Below, one piece after another: positions 1 through 7,574 of a stretch of DNA of 7,671 bases. The stretch is from Oceanihabitans sp. GTDB lineage: Bacteria; Bacteroidota; Bacteroidia; Flavobacteriales; Flavobacteriaceae. Under the pieces are notes generated by a model. It worked only from the letters and a program-made list of their open reading frames with translations. It searched no databases and had not been told where the DNA came from. The stretch covers positions 1 through 7,671 of the forward strand of contig JAGPUY010000201.1 of assembly GCA_018067265.1 (NCBI GenBank), read 5' to 3'. Position 1 is the first letter of the stretch. Each line of letters starts with the position of its first letter. Both the position numbers and the translations under genes were made by a program.

Positions 1-3000
1 GGTAACTGTTTCTAAACGAGTTACAGCACTTTCTAGGTTTTTGGTATGTGCTAATAATTGCAGATTCCATTTGGTTAATGCTTCCGGAGTGGTAAAACTA
101 AAACTTATGTTTCCGTCTTTATCCGTTTGTAACTGTGGAAAGAAAAAGGCAGTTTCTTGCAAGTTTTTTCTAATGGTAACAGCAGAGAAGTCGGATGCTT
201 CTGTAGTTTTAGTTTCTGTTTTATTTGTAGAATAACCTAGAGCGTTTGCTTCTCTTTTAATTCCTAATGCTGTTACAACCACATTATCTAAAACGTCTTC
301 TTCCATTTCCTCCATTTCTGACATATTAGCAACTGGAGCACCAGCAACTTGCTGTTTTTGCGAAGCACTTCGTTTCACTAGCATCATATTATCTTCTATG
401 GCCATTAATCTTCCATAGCCAAAATGCAATCCGAACCAATTTAACTGGTCGTAATTTTGTTGCGAAAAGGACGCTGTGTTGGTATTCTGATTATGTATTC
501 TAAAACCATTTGTGCCAAAACTTTGTCTGGCATTTACTCTATTACGTGTATAATAATTTTGTTGCGTTATTGGGTTGAAACTCCATGTGTGCGGTTTAAA
601 TTGGTTTAAAGAAGCATCGTACATACTTGCTAATAATTCTGCGCTAACTTTTTCTCCTTGTGGACCTTTAATTTTGAAACTCCAAGTTTCGCCGGTTCCT
701 GGCTGTAGTTTATCTCTAAACGTAACGGTCTCTATTTCTAATTCGGTTTTTGCATACGGAACAGCGATATTTATACTAGCACTTTGATAGCTGTTAAAAG
801 CTGAAAAACTATAATGTATTACAAAGCCACCAACATCTTCTTTTGCAACAGGAATACTAATGGTTTTCTTGTTATTGTTTAAAAGTATAATCTCTTGTTT
901 AATAATCTCGTGCTTTTTTTCTACGGTTATACTTACATATAAATCTTTTGCAGCAGAAGCAACCGTTACTAAAACGGTTTCGCCTGCTTTGTATGTGTCT
1001 TTATTTGTTGTAATACGAAACAATTGATTGTCTGCAAGCGTTTCGTCTTTATCACTAAACAGCATGATTTTAATTTCGTCTTTTACTTCTTGACCAAACT
1101 TATCTACACTTTCTAAAAGAATAACATACGCGCCAGACTCCCATTTTTTAATGTTTCCTAAAGCTAATTGTTTGTTTTTTGAAGTGTCAAATTTTTCGTC
1201 TAAAACCAATTTACCTTTCTCCCAAGTATTGCTGTTGTGTTCGTCTTTATACGCTTCCTGTGGAAACTTGGTTCTAAAATCATTTTCAGATAGGTCTTGA
1301 TAATCTGGAGCCGTCCAAGGTCTTGGTCTTAAAACTTGTTTGGGTGCTTCTAGTTTATATATTTTAATGCTTCCTTTTGCAGGAGAAAATTCGCCGTTTA
1401 AGTTTTTAGTATCTATTTTTAAAGTATGGTCTTTGTTGTTTTTGTCTAGTTTATCGGAAATGGAAAGGTTCGCCAATAAAGCATGATAACCCACATTTAC
1501 AGTAGTGCTTGCGCTTCGGGTTTCCCCATTAAGATCTGTAATGTCTGCAGTCACTTCGTAATGAAAAACGGGTAAGCTTTTTTTGTCTACACTTTCGTCT
1601 GGTTGTGCTTCGAATGTAATTTCAAAATTACCCGAAGCGTCTGTTGTGCTCTCGCCATGTATAATTTCTTGCGGCTCACTAACAAAAAATGGTCGATACC
1701 AATAATACCATCTCGGATATTGTACTTTTCGGTGTACACGATACACTACTTTAGCGTCTGTAATATTACTTCCGGCATAGGCAAGCGCATTTCCTTTTAT
1801 GGTAACTTCGTCATGTACTTTGTAGGTTTCGGTAACTGGAAGAAATTTCGCTTCAAATTTTGGACGTTTATATTCTTCTACTGAAATATTTGCGTTTCCG
1901 TTAATTTGTACTTTTTCCGAGGAAATACTAATATTGAAATTACCTGTTAATCCTGTATTTGGTAAAATAAATTCTCCTTGAATAGAACCAAATGCATTGG
2001 TAACAAAATCTAAGGATTTTACTTCTTGACCATTTGCATCTGTTAAACGAACATGCAATTTCGCATCCGGAAACACTTCCGAGACATCGGTATTGGTTTT
2101 TATAGCAATCCCTTTAAAGAAAACGACTTGTCCGGGTCTGTAGATACTTCGATCTGTAAACAGGAAGCCGTTATATCTTAGTTTGTCTTCCGTATCAATA
2201 TAATTATTTTTGTAAATATAATAGTCACCAAAATAGGCGGTATCGTCTTTGTGCGTTACTTCGATTTTTACGCTTCTATAGCGATCGCTATCTTTAGAAA
2301 TAGTAGCTTCTCCTTTGCTATTAGTAACTGCGTATTCGGTTTGTAAATTACGATCGTTATTTTTTAAATATGTGATTTTAAGTTTCGCTTCCGGAATTGG
2401 TTTTCCGTTGTTTCTATCGATAACTTGAAACGTTGTTTTGTTGTTTAATGCGTTTTCTACAACCGCCAAATTGGTAATTTGAATCGTTGCAAAGCCAAAA
2501 GTGTTTGTGTCGTTGTTTGGTGTAGCCAAAATCACATAACGCCCATTATTTAATTTCGGTAAAATAACTTCTGTGGTATGCGTTTGGTAGTCTTGCTCAT
2601 TGCGAAGTGTGCTTTGCCATTTAGTAACTTGGTTTAGTTTGTTTATAAGGGCAAGTTGCTCTTCTTTTCGGTAGGTTTTGTTTAGCTTTTCGAATTGATT
2701 TTCTGAAATTTTATAGACTTCAAAAGATAAAGCGGATAAGTTTTTATAACGAATTAAAAACCTAGCATCTTTTTGAATGGGTACATTGGATTCTGTTGTG
2801 ATTTGAAGCGTTTGCTGTATCACTTGTTGTTTTAAAGCGGCGCACTTTTGCCCAGCAATACTTTTTGGGAATTGCTTTAAAACAGCATTACAAAGCGCAA
2901 GTGCTTCTTTGTTTTTCCAACGGTTTTCTTCCTTCGTTTGTGGTTGGTACGCTGTTCCTTGATCTACGTATAACGTAGCAATTTCAAAATCGTATAAACC

Positions 3001-3921
3001 AGAAACAGCATTATCGTTTAATCGTTTGCTTTCTGCTTGCAATGCTTTTAAATAAATAGCATCCTTATTGGTGAAAGTGGCATGTTGTTTTACAAATTTC
3101 AGCCTTTCTAAATTAACATCTGCAAGCGCTTCTGGTGCTTTATCTTTGCTGTGAAATTGAATAAGATCTTGATATATTTTTAACGCATGAAGCTGTAAAG
3201 ATGTGCTGTCTTTGGAATGGATTTTTAGTTTAGAAAAAGCAGCTGCTTCGCTAATATATTCCTCTTTATCGATTTCAAATTTATAAGCAGGTTTGGTGAT
3301 GCTATTCTCGTCGGTTTTGTAAAATTGTAATGCATTATGGTTTAGTAAATCGAAAAGCGTAGGTCTAAATATTTTAGAGTTTTCTTGCGTTTGTAAAAGT
3401 GTTTCGTAGTCGTTTAAGCTAGTTTGTTGTAGTACTAAACCATTTTCTAAAGAATGTTGGTAGTGTGTGTTAATTTCGGCAAAAAGCGTTTGTAAATCCC
3501 AAGTCCTAAAATCTGATGTGTCTACTTTATCTTCCGTTTTTGTTCGGTTATAAAACTGGTAACGATTCTGATTAAAATATTGCCAATACAAGTTCGCTAG
3601 CATATTTTCTAATACGTTTTTGGTAGGAGAAATACTTTGGTTAATTTCTGTTTTAAAATCGTTTATAATTTGCAATTGTGCATCTTCTTCCAGTGTTAAT
3701 GCATATTTGCTTTTATACAGAAGTGCTTTTACAATTTGTGGCGAATTTTTAGCTGCTTTTGCTTTTATGCTAATTGCTTCAACAGCTTTTAATGCAGATT
3801 TTGTTAATCCTTCTTTCTCCAATTGCGCAATTTCCTTCCAAAGACTGTCGTAATTGGTGGTTTGTGCTTGAGAAAAATTTGCAAAAAGGATAATCATAAA
3901 TATAGAGATGGTATGTTTCAT
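1..3921 (-). CDS. Alpha-2-macroglobulin family protein, secreted, C-terminus cut by window edge
   Basis: The frame is open for 1307 codons from ATG at 3919-3921 to base 1, with no internal stop, and lacks its C-terminus. Residues 1-20 form a signal peptide (hydrophobic IFMIILFANF, likely cut after SQA). No lipobox Cys is present, so this is a soluble periplasmic or secreted protein rather than a lipoprotein like E. coli YfhM. Residues about 20-560 are largely helical repeats followed by early macroglobulin-like domains. MG2 is marked by TDRSIYRPGQ (589-598), and the MG3 boundary by VEEYKRP (681-687). A Trp/Tyr-rich MG4-type segment follows. The bait-region domain runs from about 965 to 1110, ending near MYDASL. 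The A2M domain begins at RKNLQETAFFFPQL (1251-1264) and PEALTKW (1279-1285). A TonB-box-like motif sits at 1212-1224. Family members are thought to trap or inhibit proteases. Whether this one has a thioester cannot be seen. The start is preceded by no Shine-Dalgarno, normal for Bacteroidota. Confidence 0.93.
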   Translation of the reverse strand, partial: MKHTISIFMIILFANFSQAQTTNYDSLWKEIAQLEKEGLTKSALKAVEAISIKAKAAKNSPQIVKALLYKSKYALTLEEDAQLQIINDFKTEINQSISPTKNVLENMLANLYWQYFNQNRYQFYNRTKTEDKVDTSDFRTWDLQTLFAEINTHYQHSLENGLVLQQTSLNDYETLLQTQENSKIFRPTLFDLLNHNALQFYKTDENSITKPAYKFEIDKEEYISEAAAFSKLKIHSKDSTSLQLHALKIYQDLIQFHSKDKAPEALADVNLERLKFVKQHATFTNKDAIYLKALQAESKRLNDNAVSGLYDFEIATLYVDQGTAYQPQTKEENRWKNKEALALCNAVLKQFPKSIAGQKCAALKQQVIQQTLQITTESNVPIQKDARFLIRYKNLSALSFEVYKISENQFEKLNKTYRKEEQLALINKLNQVTKWQSTLRNEQDYQTHTTEVILPKLNNGRYVILATPNNDTNTFGFATIQITNLAVVENALNNKTTFQVIDRNNGKPIPEAKLKITYLKNNDRNLQTEYAVTNSKGEATISKDSDRYRSVKIEVTHKDDTAYFGDYYIYKNNYIDTEDKLRYNGFLFTDRSIYRPGQVVFFKGIAIKTNTDVSEVFPDAKLHVRLTDANGQEVKSLDFVTNAFGSIQGEFILPNTGLTGNFNISISSEKVQINGNANISVEEYKRPKFEAKFLPVTETYKVHDEVTIKGNALAYAGSNITDAKVVYRVHRKVQYPRWYYWYRPFFVSEPQEIIHGESTTDASGNFEITFEAQPDESVDKKSLPVFHYEVTADITDLNGETRSASTTVNVGYHALLANLSISDKLDKNNKDHTLKIDTKNLNGEFSPAKGSIKIYKLEAPKQVLRPRPWTAPDYQDLSENDFRTKFPQEAYKDEHNSNTWEKGKLVLDEKFDTSKNKQLALGNIKKWESGAYVILLESVDKFGQEVKDEIKIMLFSDKDETLADNQLFRITTNKDTYKAGETVLVTVASAAKDLYVSITVEKKHEIIKQEIILLNNNKKTISIPVAKEDVGGFVIHYSFSAFNSYQSASINIAVPYAKTELEIETVTFRDKLQPGTGETWSFKIKGPQGEKVSAELLASMYDASLNQFKPHTWSFNPITQQNYYTRNRVNARQSFGTNGFRIHNQNTNTASFSQQNYDQLNWFGLHFGYGRLMAIEDNMMLVKRSASQKQQVAGAPVANMSEMEEMEEDVLDNVVVTALGIKREANALGYSTNKTETKTTEASDFSAVTIRKNLQETAFFFPQLQTDKDGNISFSFTTPEALTKWNLQLLAHTKNLESAVTRLETVT
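232..288 (-). other. TonB-box / SusC-signature-like motif inside the A2M protein
   Basis: Residues 1212-1230 of the A2M protein read DNVVVTALGIKRE followed by ANALGY. They come right after an acidic stretch (MEEMEED, 1203-1209). The segment resembles the junction before the plug domain in SusC/RagA receptors (VVVTALGIKRE...ALGY) and the classical TonB box (DTxVVTA). A plug domain would need roughly 100 residues, but only about 20 residues separate this motif from the A2M domain start at 1251, so no plug or barrel is present. The match is by eye against remembered consensus sequences. Confidence 0.75.
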
Positions 3922-4172
3922 GTGTCTGTGTCATTTGTTTTTCACTGGTAACAAGTAGCATCCAATTAATCCTTGTTCTTGTGTATCAAGTTTTAGTTAT
4001 GGATTTTACCTATTCCAAGTTTTGAGTAAAACTAACTTCAAAAGCTGTACCAAAAAATACAGAATTAGGGAATACTGCGTTTGGAAGAGTGAAGTTAACT
4101 TTTTTTTAAGGAAACGTAGCTTTTTCCGATTAGTTTTTGAAAGGTTATATTTGCTTTATCGACTCCAATTAT
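3922..4172. other. Divergent intergenic region between A2M and TPR genes
   Basis: This 251-bp A/T-rich stretch separates two divergently transcribed genes, so it should hold both promoters. The plus-strand -7 box is at 4146-4153. For the minus-strand A2M gene I see no perfect TAnnTTTG; the nearest is a TATTTTTTG-like string read on the minus strand around 4051-4059, which has one extra T. Two small symmetric sequences are present: a 10-bp perfect palindrome AAGTTAACTT at 4092-4101, and a 6-bp-arm hairpin AGTTTT/AAAACT at 4018-4033. Neither is followed by features that assign it a role. No RNA gene is recognisable. Confidence 0.6.
4146..4153 (+). promoter_or_regulatory. Bacteroidota -7 promoter box for the TPR gene
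   Basis: TATATTTG matches the Bacteroidota -7 consensus TAnnTTTG. It is followed by C and ends 19 bp before the ATG at 4173, which predicts a leader of only about 10-15 nt. The -33 region is just T-rich with no clear TTG at the expected spacing, so it is a partial match. The box lies downstream of the in-frame TTG at 4137, which argues against that upstream start. The surrounding 11 bases (4144-4154) recur exactly in front of the TetR gene. Confidence 0.6.
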
Positions 4173-5126
4173 ATGCGAATTTTTCTTGTTTTTTTTCTGT
4201 TTTCATTATTCAGCTTTAGTCAGCAAAGTCTGGATAAAGCGGAAGCATATTTGTTACAGAAAAAATATGCAAAGGCCGAAGAATTACTTTCCGTTTACGT
4301 TTCTGAAAATCCGAAAAACGAAAAAGCAATCGAACTTTTTGGTGATGCGTATGGATATCAAGAAAAGTGGGATGCCGCTATTGTGCAATATGAAAAATTA
4401 GTTTCCGCAAAACCATTAGAAGCAAATTATCATTATAAATACGGAGGCGCTTTAGGTATGAAAGCTTTAAGTGTGAATAAAATAATGGCGTTATCTATAA
4501 TTGGCGATGTGAAAGAAGCTTTTTTAACCGCAGCTAAATTAGATGCGAAACATATAGAAACACGTTGGGCTTTGGTAGAATTGTATATGCAATTACCCGG
4601 AATTATTGGAGGAAGCCAAAGTAAATCCATGCAATATGCAAATGAATTAGAGGCATTATCTAAAGTAGATGGTTATTTGGCAAAAGGCTATATTTATGAA
4701 TATGATGCGCAACCAGAACGTGCTGAAAAATATTATAAACAAGCCATTTCCGAAGGCGGATCTTTAACCTGTTACGAGAAACTTTCTAATTTTTACGAAA
4801 ACAACAAGGAGCCAGAAAAAGCTCTAAATACTATGGTGGAGTCGGAAGCAAAACACAAACGTAACGCATTGCACTATCAAATAGGAAAAGTTGCTGCAGA
4901 GTATAATGTGCAGTTGCAAAAAGGCGAACAGTGTTTGCAAAAGTATATTGAAAATTATTCTGCCGAAGATGGCGTTCCTGTTGCTTGGGCAAATTACAGA
5001 TTAGCGCAAATTTATAAACATAGCCAAAATAAAGAAAAGGCTTTAAAGTATATCGATTTAGCAATTTTAGAGTTGCCAAAAATTAAAATTTTTAAAGAAG
5101 AAAAACTCAGAATTAATCAATTATAG
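4173..5126 (+). CDS. Exported TPR-repeat protein
   Basis: This is a 317-aa protein starting at ATG 4173. The in-frame TTG at 4137 would add 12 residues ahead of the signal peptide and lies upstream of the predicted promoter, so it was not chosen. Residues 1-18 (MRIFLVFFLFSLFSFSQQ) form a signal peptide without a lipobox, so the mature protein should be periplasmic. The rest is all-helical with TPR-like pairs at about 19-51, 52-86, 165-199, 200-230, 232-264 and 271-304, for example AEAYLLQKKYAKAEELL and EKALKYIDLAILELP. Between the two TPR blocks lies a non-TPR stretch with LPGIIGGS (141-148), a motif I associate with a subgroup of bacterial TPR proteins. TPRs usually mediate protein-protein contact; the partner is unknown. 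It appears to be its own transcription unit, with a promoter box in front and a terminator behind. The divergent A2M neighbour is also exported, but a functional link is only a guess. Confidence 0.9.
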   Translation: MRIFLVFFLFSLFSFSQQSLDKAEAYLLQKKYAKAEELLSVYVSENPKNEKAIELFGDAYGYQEKWDAAIVQYEKLVSAKPLEANYHYKYGGALGMKALSVNKIMALSIIGDVKEAFLTAAKLDAKHIETRWALVELYMQLPGIIGGSQSKSMQYANELEALSKVDGYLAKGYIYEYDAQPERAEKYYKQAISEGGSLTCYEKLSNFYENNKEPEKALNTMVESEAKHKRNALHYQIGKVAAEYNVQLQKGEQCLQKYIENYSAEDGVPVAWANYRLAQIYKHSQNKEKALKYIDLAILELPKIKIFKEEKLRINQL

Positions 5127-5147
5127 TCTGCTTAATTAGACTTCCTT

Positions 5148-5173
5148 AAGAACTGCGTAAAGCAGTTTTTTTT
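5148..5173 (+). terminator. Rho-independent terminator after the TPR gene
   Basis: The stem AACTGC (5151-5156) pairs with GCAGTT (5162-5167) across the loop GTAAA. It can extend by a G-T wobble and two A-T pairs into the run of eight T that begins at 5166. The position, 21 bp after the TPR stop codon and before the next promoter box, fits termination of the TPR transcript. Confidence 0.85.
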
Positions 5174-5188
5174 ATTTTTATTTTTTAA

Positions 5189-5219
5189 TTGATAGTAATA
5201 CTGTTATATTTGCAATCAA
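5189..5219 (+). promoter_or_regulatory. Promoter of the TetR-ABC operon, with possible operator symmetry
   Basis: TATATTTG at 5205-5212 matches the Bacteroidota -7 consensus TAnnTTTG and ends 18 bp before the ATG at 5231. A TTG at 5189-5191 leaves only 13 bp of spacing, shorter than the usual 17-23, so the -33 element is uncertain. An inverted pair TTGAT (5189-5193) / ATCAA (5215-5219) brackets the box, and a small symmetric AGTA-A-TACT lies at 5194-5202. TetR-family proteins often bind symmetric sites at their own promoters, so these are candidate operator half-sites, but the arms are short and could be chance in A/T-rich DNA. Confidence 0.5.
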
Positions 5220-5230
5220 AACTTGTAATT

Positions 5231-5902
5231 ATGATTAATTTACTTTCAAATTTAAAGATTAGCGTACCAGAAAAAATCTTTCTGAAAGATCCGGAATCTT
5301 CTAAATTAGGGAAACGCATTATAGAGCATGGTATACTATTAATAGAAGAAATTGGTTTTGATAGTTTTACGTTTAAAAAACTAGGTGTAAAAATTGGTTC
5401 TAATGAAAGTTCTATATATCGTTATTTTGAAAGCAAACACAAGTTGTTATTGTATTTAACTTCTTGGTATTGGGCTTGGATAGAGTATCAACTAGTATTT
5501 GCTACACATAATATTTCGGATGAAAAATTACAGTTAGAAAAAGCTATCGAGATTGTTACAAGATCTATAAAAGAAGATAGTACGTTCTTGCATATTAATG
5601 AAGTCATTTTAAACAGAATTATTATTAACGAATATTCAAAATCGTATCTAACCAAAGAAGTAGATGCCGAAAACAAAGAAGGTTATTTCGTAATCTATAA
5701 AAGGCTGGTAACTAGATTAAGAGATATGATCGTTAAAATAAATCCGAAGTATACATACGCATCCAGTTTGGCAAGCACTATTATTGAAGGCGCTTTACAT
5801 CAGCATTTTTTAAAGGATCATTTTAAATCCATTACAGATTGTGACACGACAACTACACCAACACAATTTTTTACAGACCTTACCTTTAATACTTTAAGAT
5901 AA
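5231..5902 (+). CDS. TetR/AcrR-family transcriptional regulator
   Basis: This 223-aa protein has the usual TetR length. The N-terminal DNA-binding domain spans about 25-75: a first helix (GKRIIEHGILLIEEIGF), then the helix-turn-helix (FTFKKLGVKIGSNESSIYRYF, about 46-66), with the family hallmark of an aromatic-rich YRYFESKHKLL recognition-helix end. The remaining residues (about 80-223) are a helical ligand-binding and dimerisation domain with no recognisable ligand signature. ATG 5231 is chosen over the in-frame TTG at 5189 because the -7 box at 5205-5212 would otherwise fall inside the gene. The ABC transporter gene follows after 4 bp, so the two are almost certainly co-transcribed. The natural inference is a local regulator, probably a repressor, of the export operon and of itself. 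The inducer is unknown. Confidence 0.92.
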   Translation: MINLLSNLKISVPEKIFLKDPESSKLGKRIIEHGILLIEEIGFDSFTFKKLGVKIGSNESSIYRYFESKHKLLLYLTSWYWAWIEYQLVFATHNISDEKLQLEKAIEIVTRSIKEDSTFLHINEVILNRIIINEYSKSYLTKEVDAENKEGYFVIYKRLVTRLRDMIVKINPKYTYASSLASTIIEGALHQHFLKDHFKSITDCDTTTTPTQFFTDLTFNTLR

Positions 5903-5906
5903 ATCT

Positions 5907-7562
5907 ATGAAAAACACTACAATGTCACCTTGGCAAAGGCTTTTTGGTTTGCTTAAATTAGAAAGGCGTGCCGTTTTACAAGTATTCTATTATGCCATTT
6001 TTGCAGGATTAGTTTCGTTATCCTTGCCTTTAGGTATTCAAGCAATTATTAACTTATTACAAGGCGCACAAGTAACTACATCGTGGATTGTTTTAGTGGT
6101 TTTAGTAACACTTGGTGTTGCATTTGTTGGTGTTTTACAACTTATGCAAATGCGAATCATAGAAACGCTGCAACAACGTGTTTTTACACGTGCATCTTTT
6201 GAGTTTACCTATCGTTTTCCAAAAATCACCATGGAAGAGTTACGTCATTATTATCCACCAGAATTAGCCAATCGTTTTTTCGACACATTAAATGTGCAAA
6301 AGGGATTAGCTAAAATATTAGTAGATATTCCTGCAGCAGTTTTACAGATTGTTTTTGCACTGATATTGCTTTCTTTTTACCATCCGTTTTTTATAGCCTT
6401 TGGATTGGTTCTATTAATACTAATATATGTGGTGTTTAAATTTACGGCAAGAATAGGAATGGAAACTAGTATGCAAGAATCAAAAAACAAATACAAAGTG
6501 GCACATTGGATTCAAGAAGTTGCAAGAACTGTTATCAGTTTTAAGTTGTCTGGAAAAACCAATTTAGCATTAACCAAAAATGATGCTTTAGTAGATATGT
6601 ATTTAAATTCTAGAGAATCCCATTTTAGAATCTTAGTGATACAGTTTATTCAAATGATTGGTTTTAAAGTTATTGTTACAGCAGGTTTATTAACTATTGG
6701 AGGCGCCTTAGTCTTAAATCAAGAAATGAATATTGGACAGTTTGTAGCAGCAGAAATAATTATACTATTAGTAATTAGTTCTGTTGAAAAACTAATACTT
6801 GGTTTAGAGTCTTTCTATGATATTTTAACTTCTTTAGAAAAAATTGGTCAGGTAGTCGATAAAGAATTAGAAAGTCAAACAGGAGAGGAACCTGTTTTTA
6901 AGGAAGATTTTAAAATTGAACTAGAAAATGTAACCTATAATGTGCCTCAAAGAGATAAAAATATATTAGAAAATATCACGATGCAAGTACACGCGAATAC
7001 AAGTACTTTGATTCGAGGTGAAAGTGGTGCTGGTAAATCTAGTTTGTTGCGTCTGTTTGCTGGATTAATAAAGCCAACAAAAGGAACTGTTTTTTTAGAT
7101 AACTTTTCTTTAAATAATATTCATTTAAACAAATATAGAGGACAAATTGGTATGTCTTTATCTGATGAAACTCCTTTTGAAGCTACGCTTCGTGAAAATA
7201 TCACTTTTGGAGATGCTAGTCTTACCGATGAAGATGTTTTTTGGGCAATAGAAAAAGTTGGACTAAAGACATTTGTTAAAGAACAACCTAAAGGACTTAA
7301 TACTATTATTAATCCCGAAGGGAAACAAATAGCATATACCGATGCAAAAAAAATAATACTAGCTAGAGCAATCGTTAGAAAACCAAGGCTATTGATTCTA
7401 GAAGATCCTTTAGACCAGTTTGAATTTATCGAGTGGGAAAAGGTTATGAATTTTTTATTAGATAAGTCAAACAATTGGGCTGTTATAGTAGTAAGTGGGA
7501 ATAAAAGGTGGAAAGAGAAATGCCAAAACACCATTACACTACACAAAGGAAAAATGATTTAA
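5907..7562 (+). CDS. ABC exporter, fused membrane and ATPase domains, with non-canonical ATPase motifs
   Basis: The protein has 551 residues. An exporter-type membrane domain has about six hydrophobic segments, near 24-50, 59-80, 140-157, 159-178, 245-270 and 276-298. The nucleotide-binding domain starts near 336. It resembles HlyB/LapB-type type I secretion ATPases but lacks the N-terminal C39-like peptidase domain. Walker A is intact (GESGAGKS, 371-378), and PFEATLRENITFGD (423-436) is typical of exporters. Other motifs differ. The Q-loop position reads SLSDET without Gln. LSGGQ is replaced by IAYTDAK (475-481) ahead of a well-kept KIILARAIVRKPRLLIL. Walker B ends in E-D (499-500) rather than D-E. 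The D-loop reads DQFE, and the H-loop His is absent (VVSGNK, 528-533). It lies 4 bp after the TetR gene and 12 bp before a probable HlyD-type adaptor gene. It should sit in the inner membrane and drive efflux or secretion through an envelope-spanning complex; the substrate is unknown. Confidence 0.9.
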   Translation: MKNTTMSPWQRLFGLLKLERRAVLQVFYYAIFAGLVSLSLPLGIQAIINLLQGAQVTTSWIVLVVLVTLGVAFVGVLQLMQMRIIETLQQRVFTRASFEFTYRFPKITMEELRHYYPPELANRFFDTLNVQKGLAKILVDIPAAVLQIVFALILLSFYHPFFIAFGLVLLILIYVVFKFTARIGMETSMQESKNKYKVAHWIQEVARTVISFKLSGKTNLALTKNDALVDMYLNSRESHFRILVIQFIQMIGFKVIVTAGLLTIGGALVLNQEMNIGQFVAAEIIILLVISSVEKLILGLESFYDILTSLEKIGQVVDKELESQTGEEPVFKEDFKIELENVTYNVPQRDKNILENITMQVHANTSTLIRGESGAGKSSLLRLFAGLIKPTKGTVFLDNFSLNNIHLNKYRGQIGMSLSDETPFEATLRENITFGDASLTDEDVFWAIEKVGLKTFVKEQPKGLNTIINPEGKQIAYTDAKKIILARAIVRKPRLLILEDPLDQFEFIEWEKVMNFLLDKSNNWAVIVVSGNKRWKEKCQNTITLHKGKMI

Positions 7563-7574
7563 TTTACCGATACT

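Noticed and set aside
1..240. Possible thioester (CxEQ-type) of the A2M protein
   Set aside because: The site would lie further toward the C-terminus, beyond the left edge, so presence or absence cannot be judged.
232..288. Reading the SusC-like motif as evidence for a TonB-dependent receptor gene or a fusion by frameshift
   Set aside because: The frame is continuous A2M sequence on both sides and there is no room for a plug or barrel.
2281..2288. GCGATCGC palindrome, resembling the cyanobacterial HIP1 core
   Set aside because: It is a single occurrence within the A2M coding sequence, in a genome that is clearly not cyanobacterial, so it is likely chance.
3779..3961. Minus-strand open frame of 60 codons at the start of the A2M gene
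   Set aside because: It overlaps the 5' end of the A2M gene in a different frame; the A2M frame has a signal peptide and family motifs.
4022..4219. Plus-strand open frame of 65 codons in the intergenic region
   Set aside because: It overlaps the promoter and signal-peptide region of the TPR gene in another frame. Its residue make-up looks like translated A/T-rich noncoding DNA.
5125..5142. Small hairpin AGTCT/AGACT overlapping the TPR stop codon
   Set aside because: It has a 5-bp A/T-rich stem and no T-run directly after it. The stronger hairpin at 5150-5168 explains termination.
7121..7546. Antisense open frame of 141 codons inside the ABC gene
   Set aside because: It lies wholly opposite the nucleotide-binding domain coding sequence and shows no domain, signal or start context of its own.
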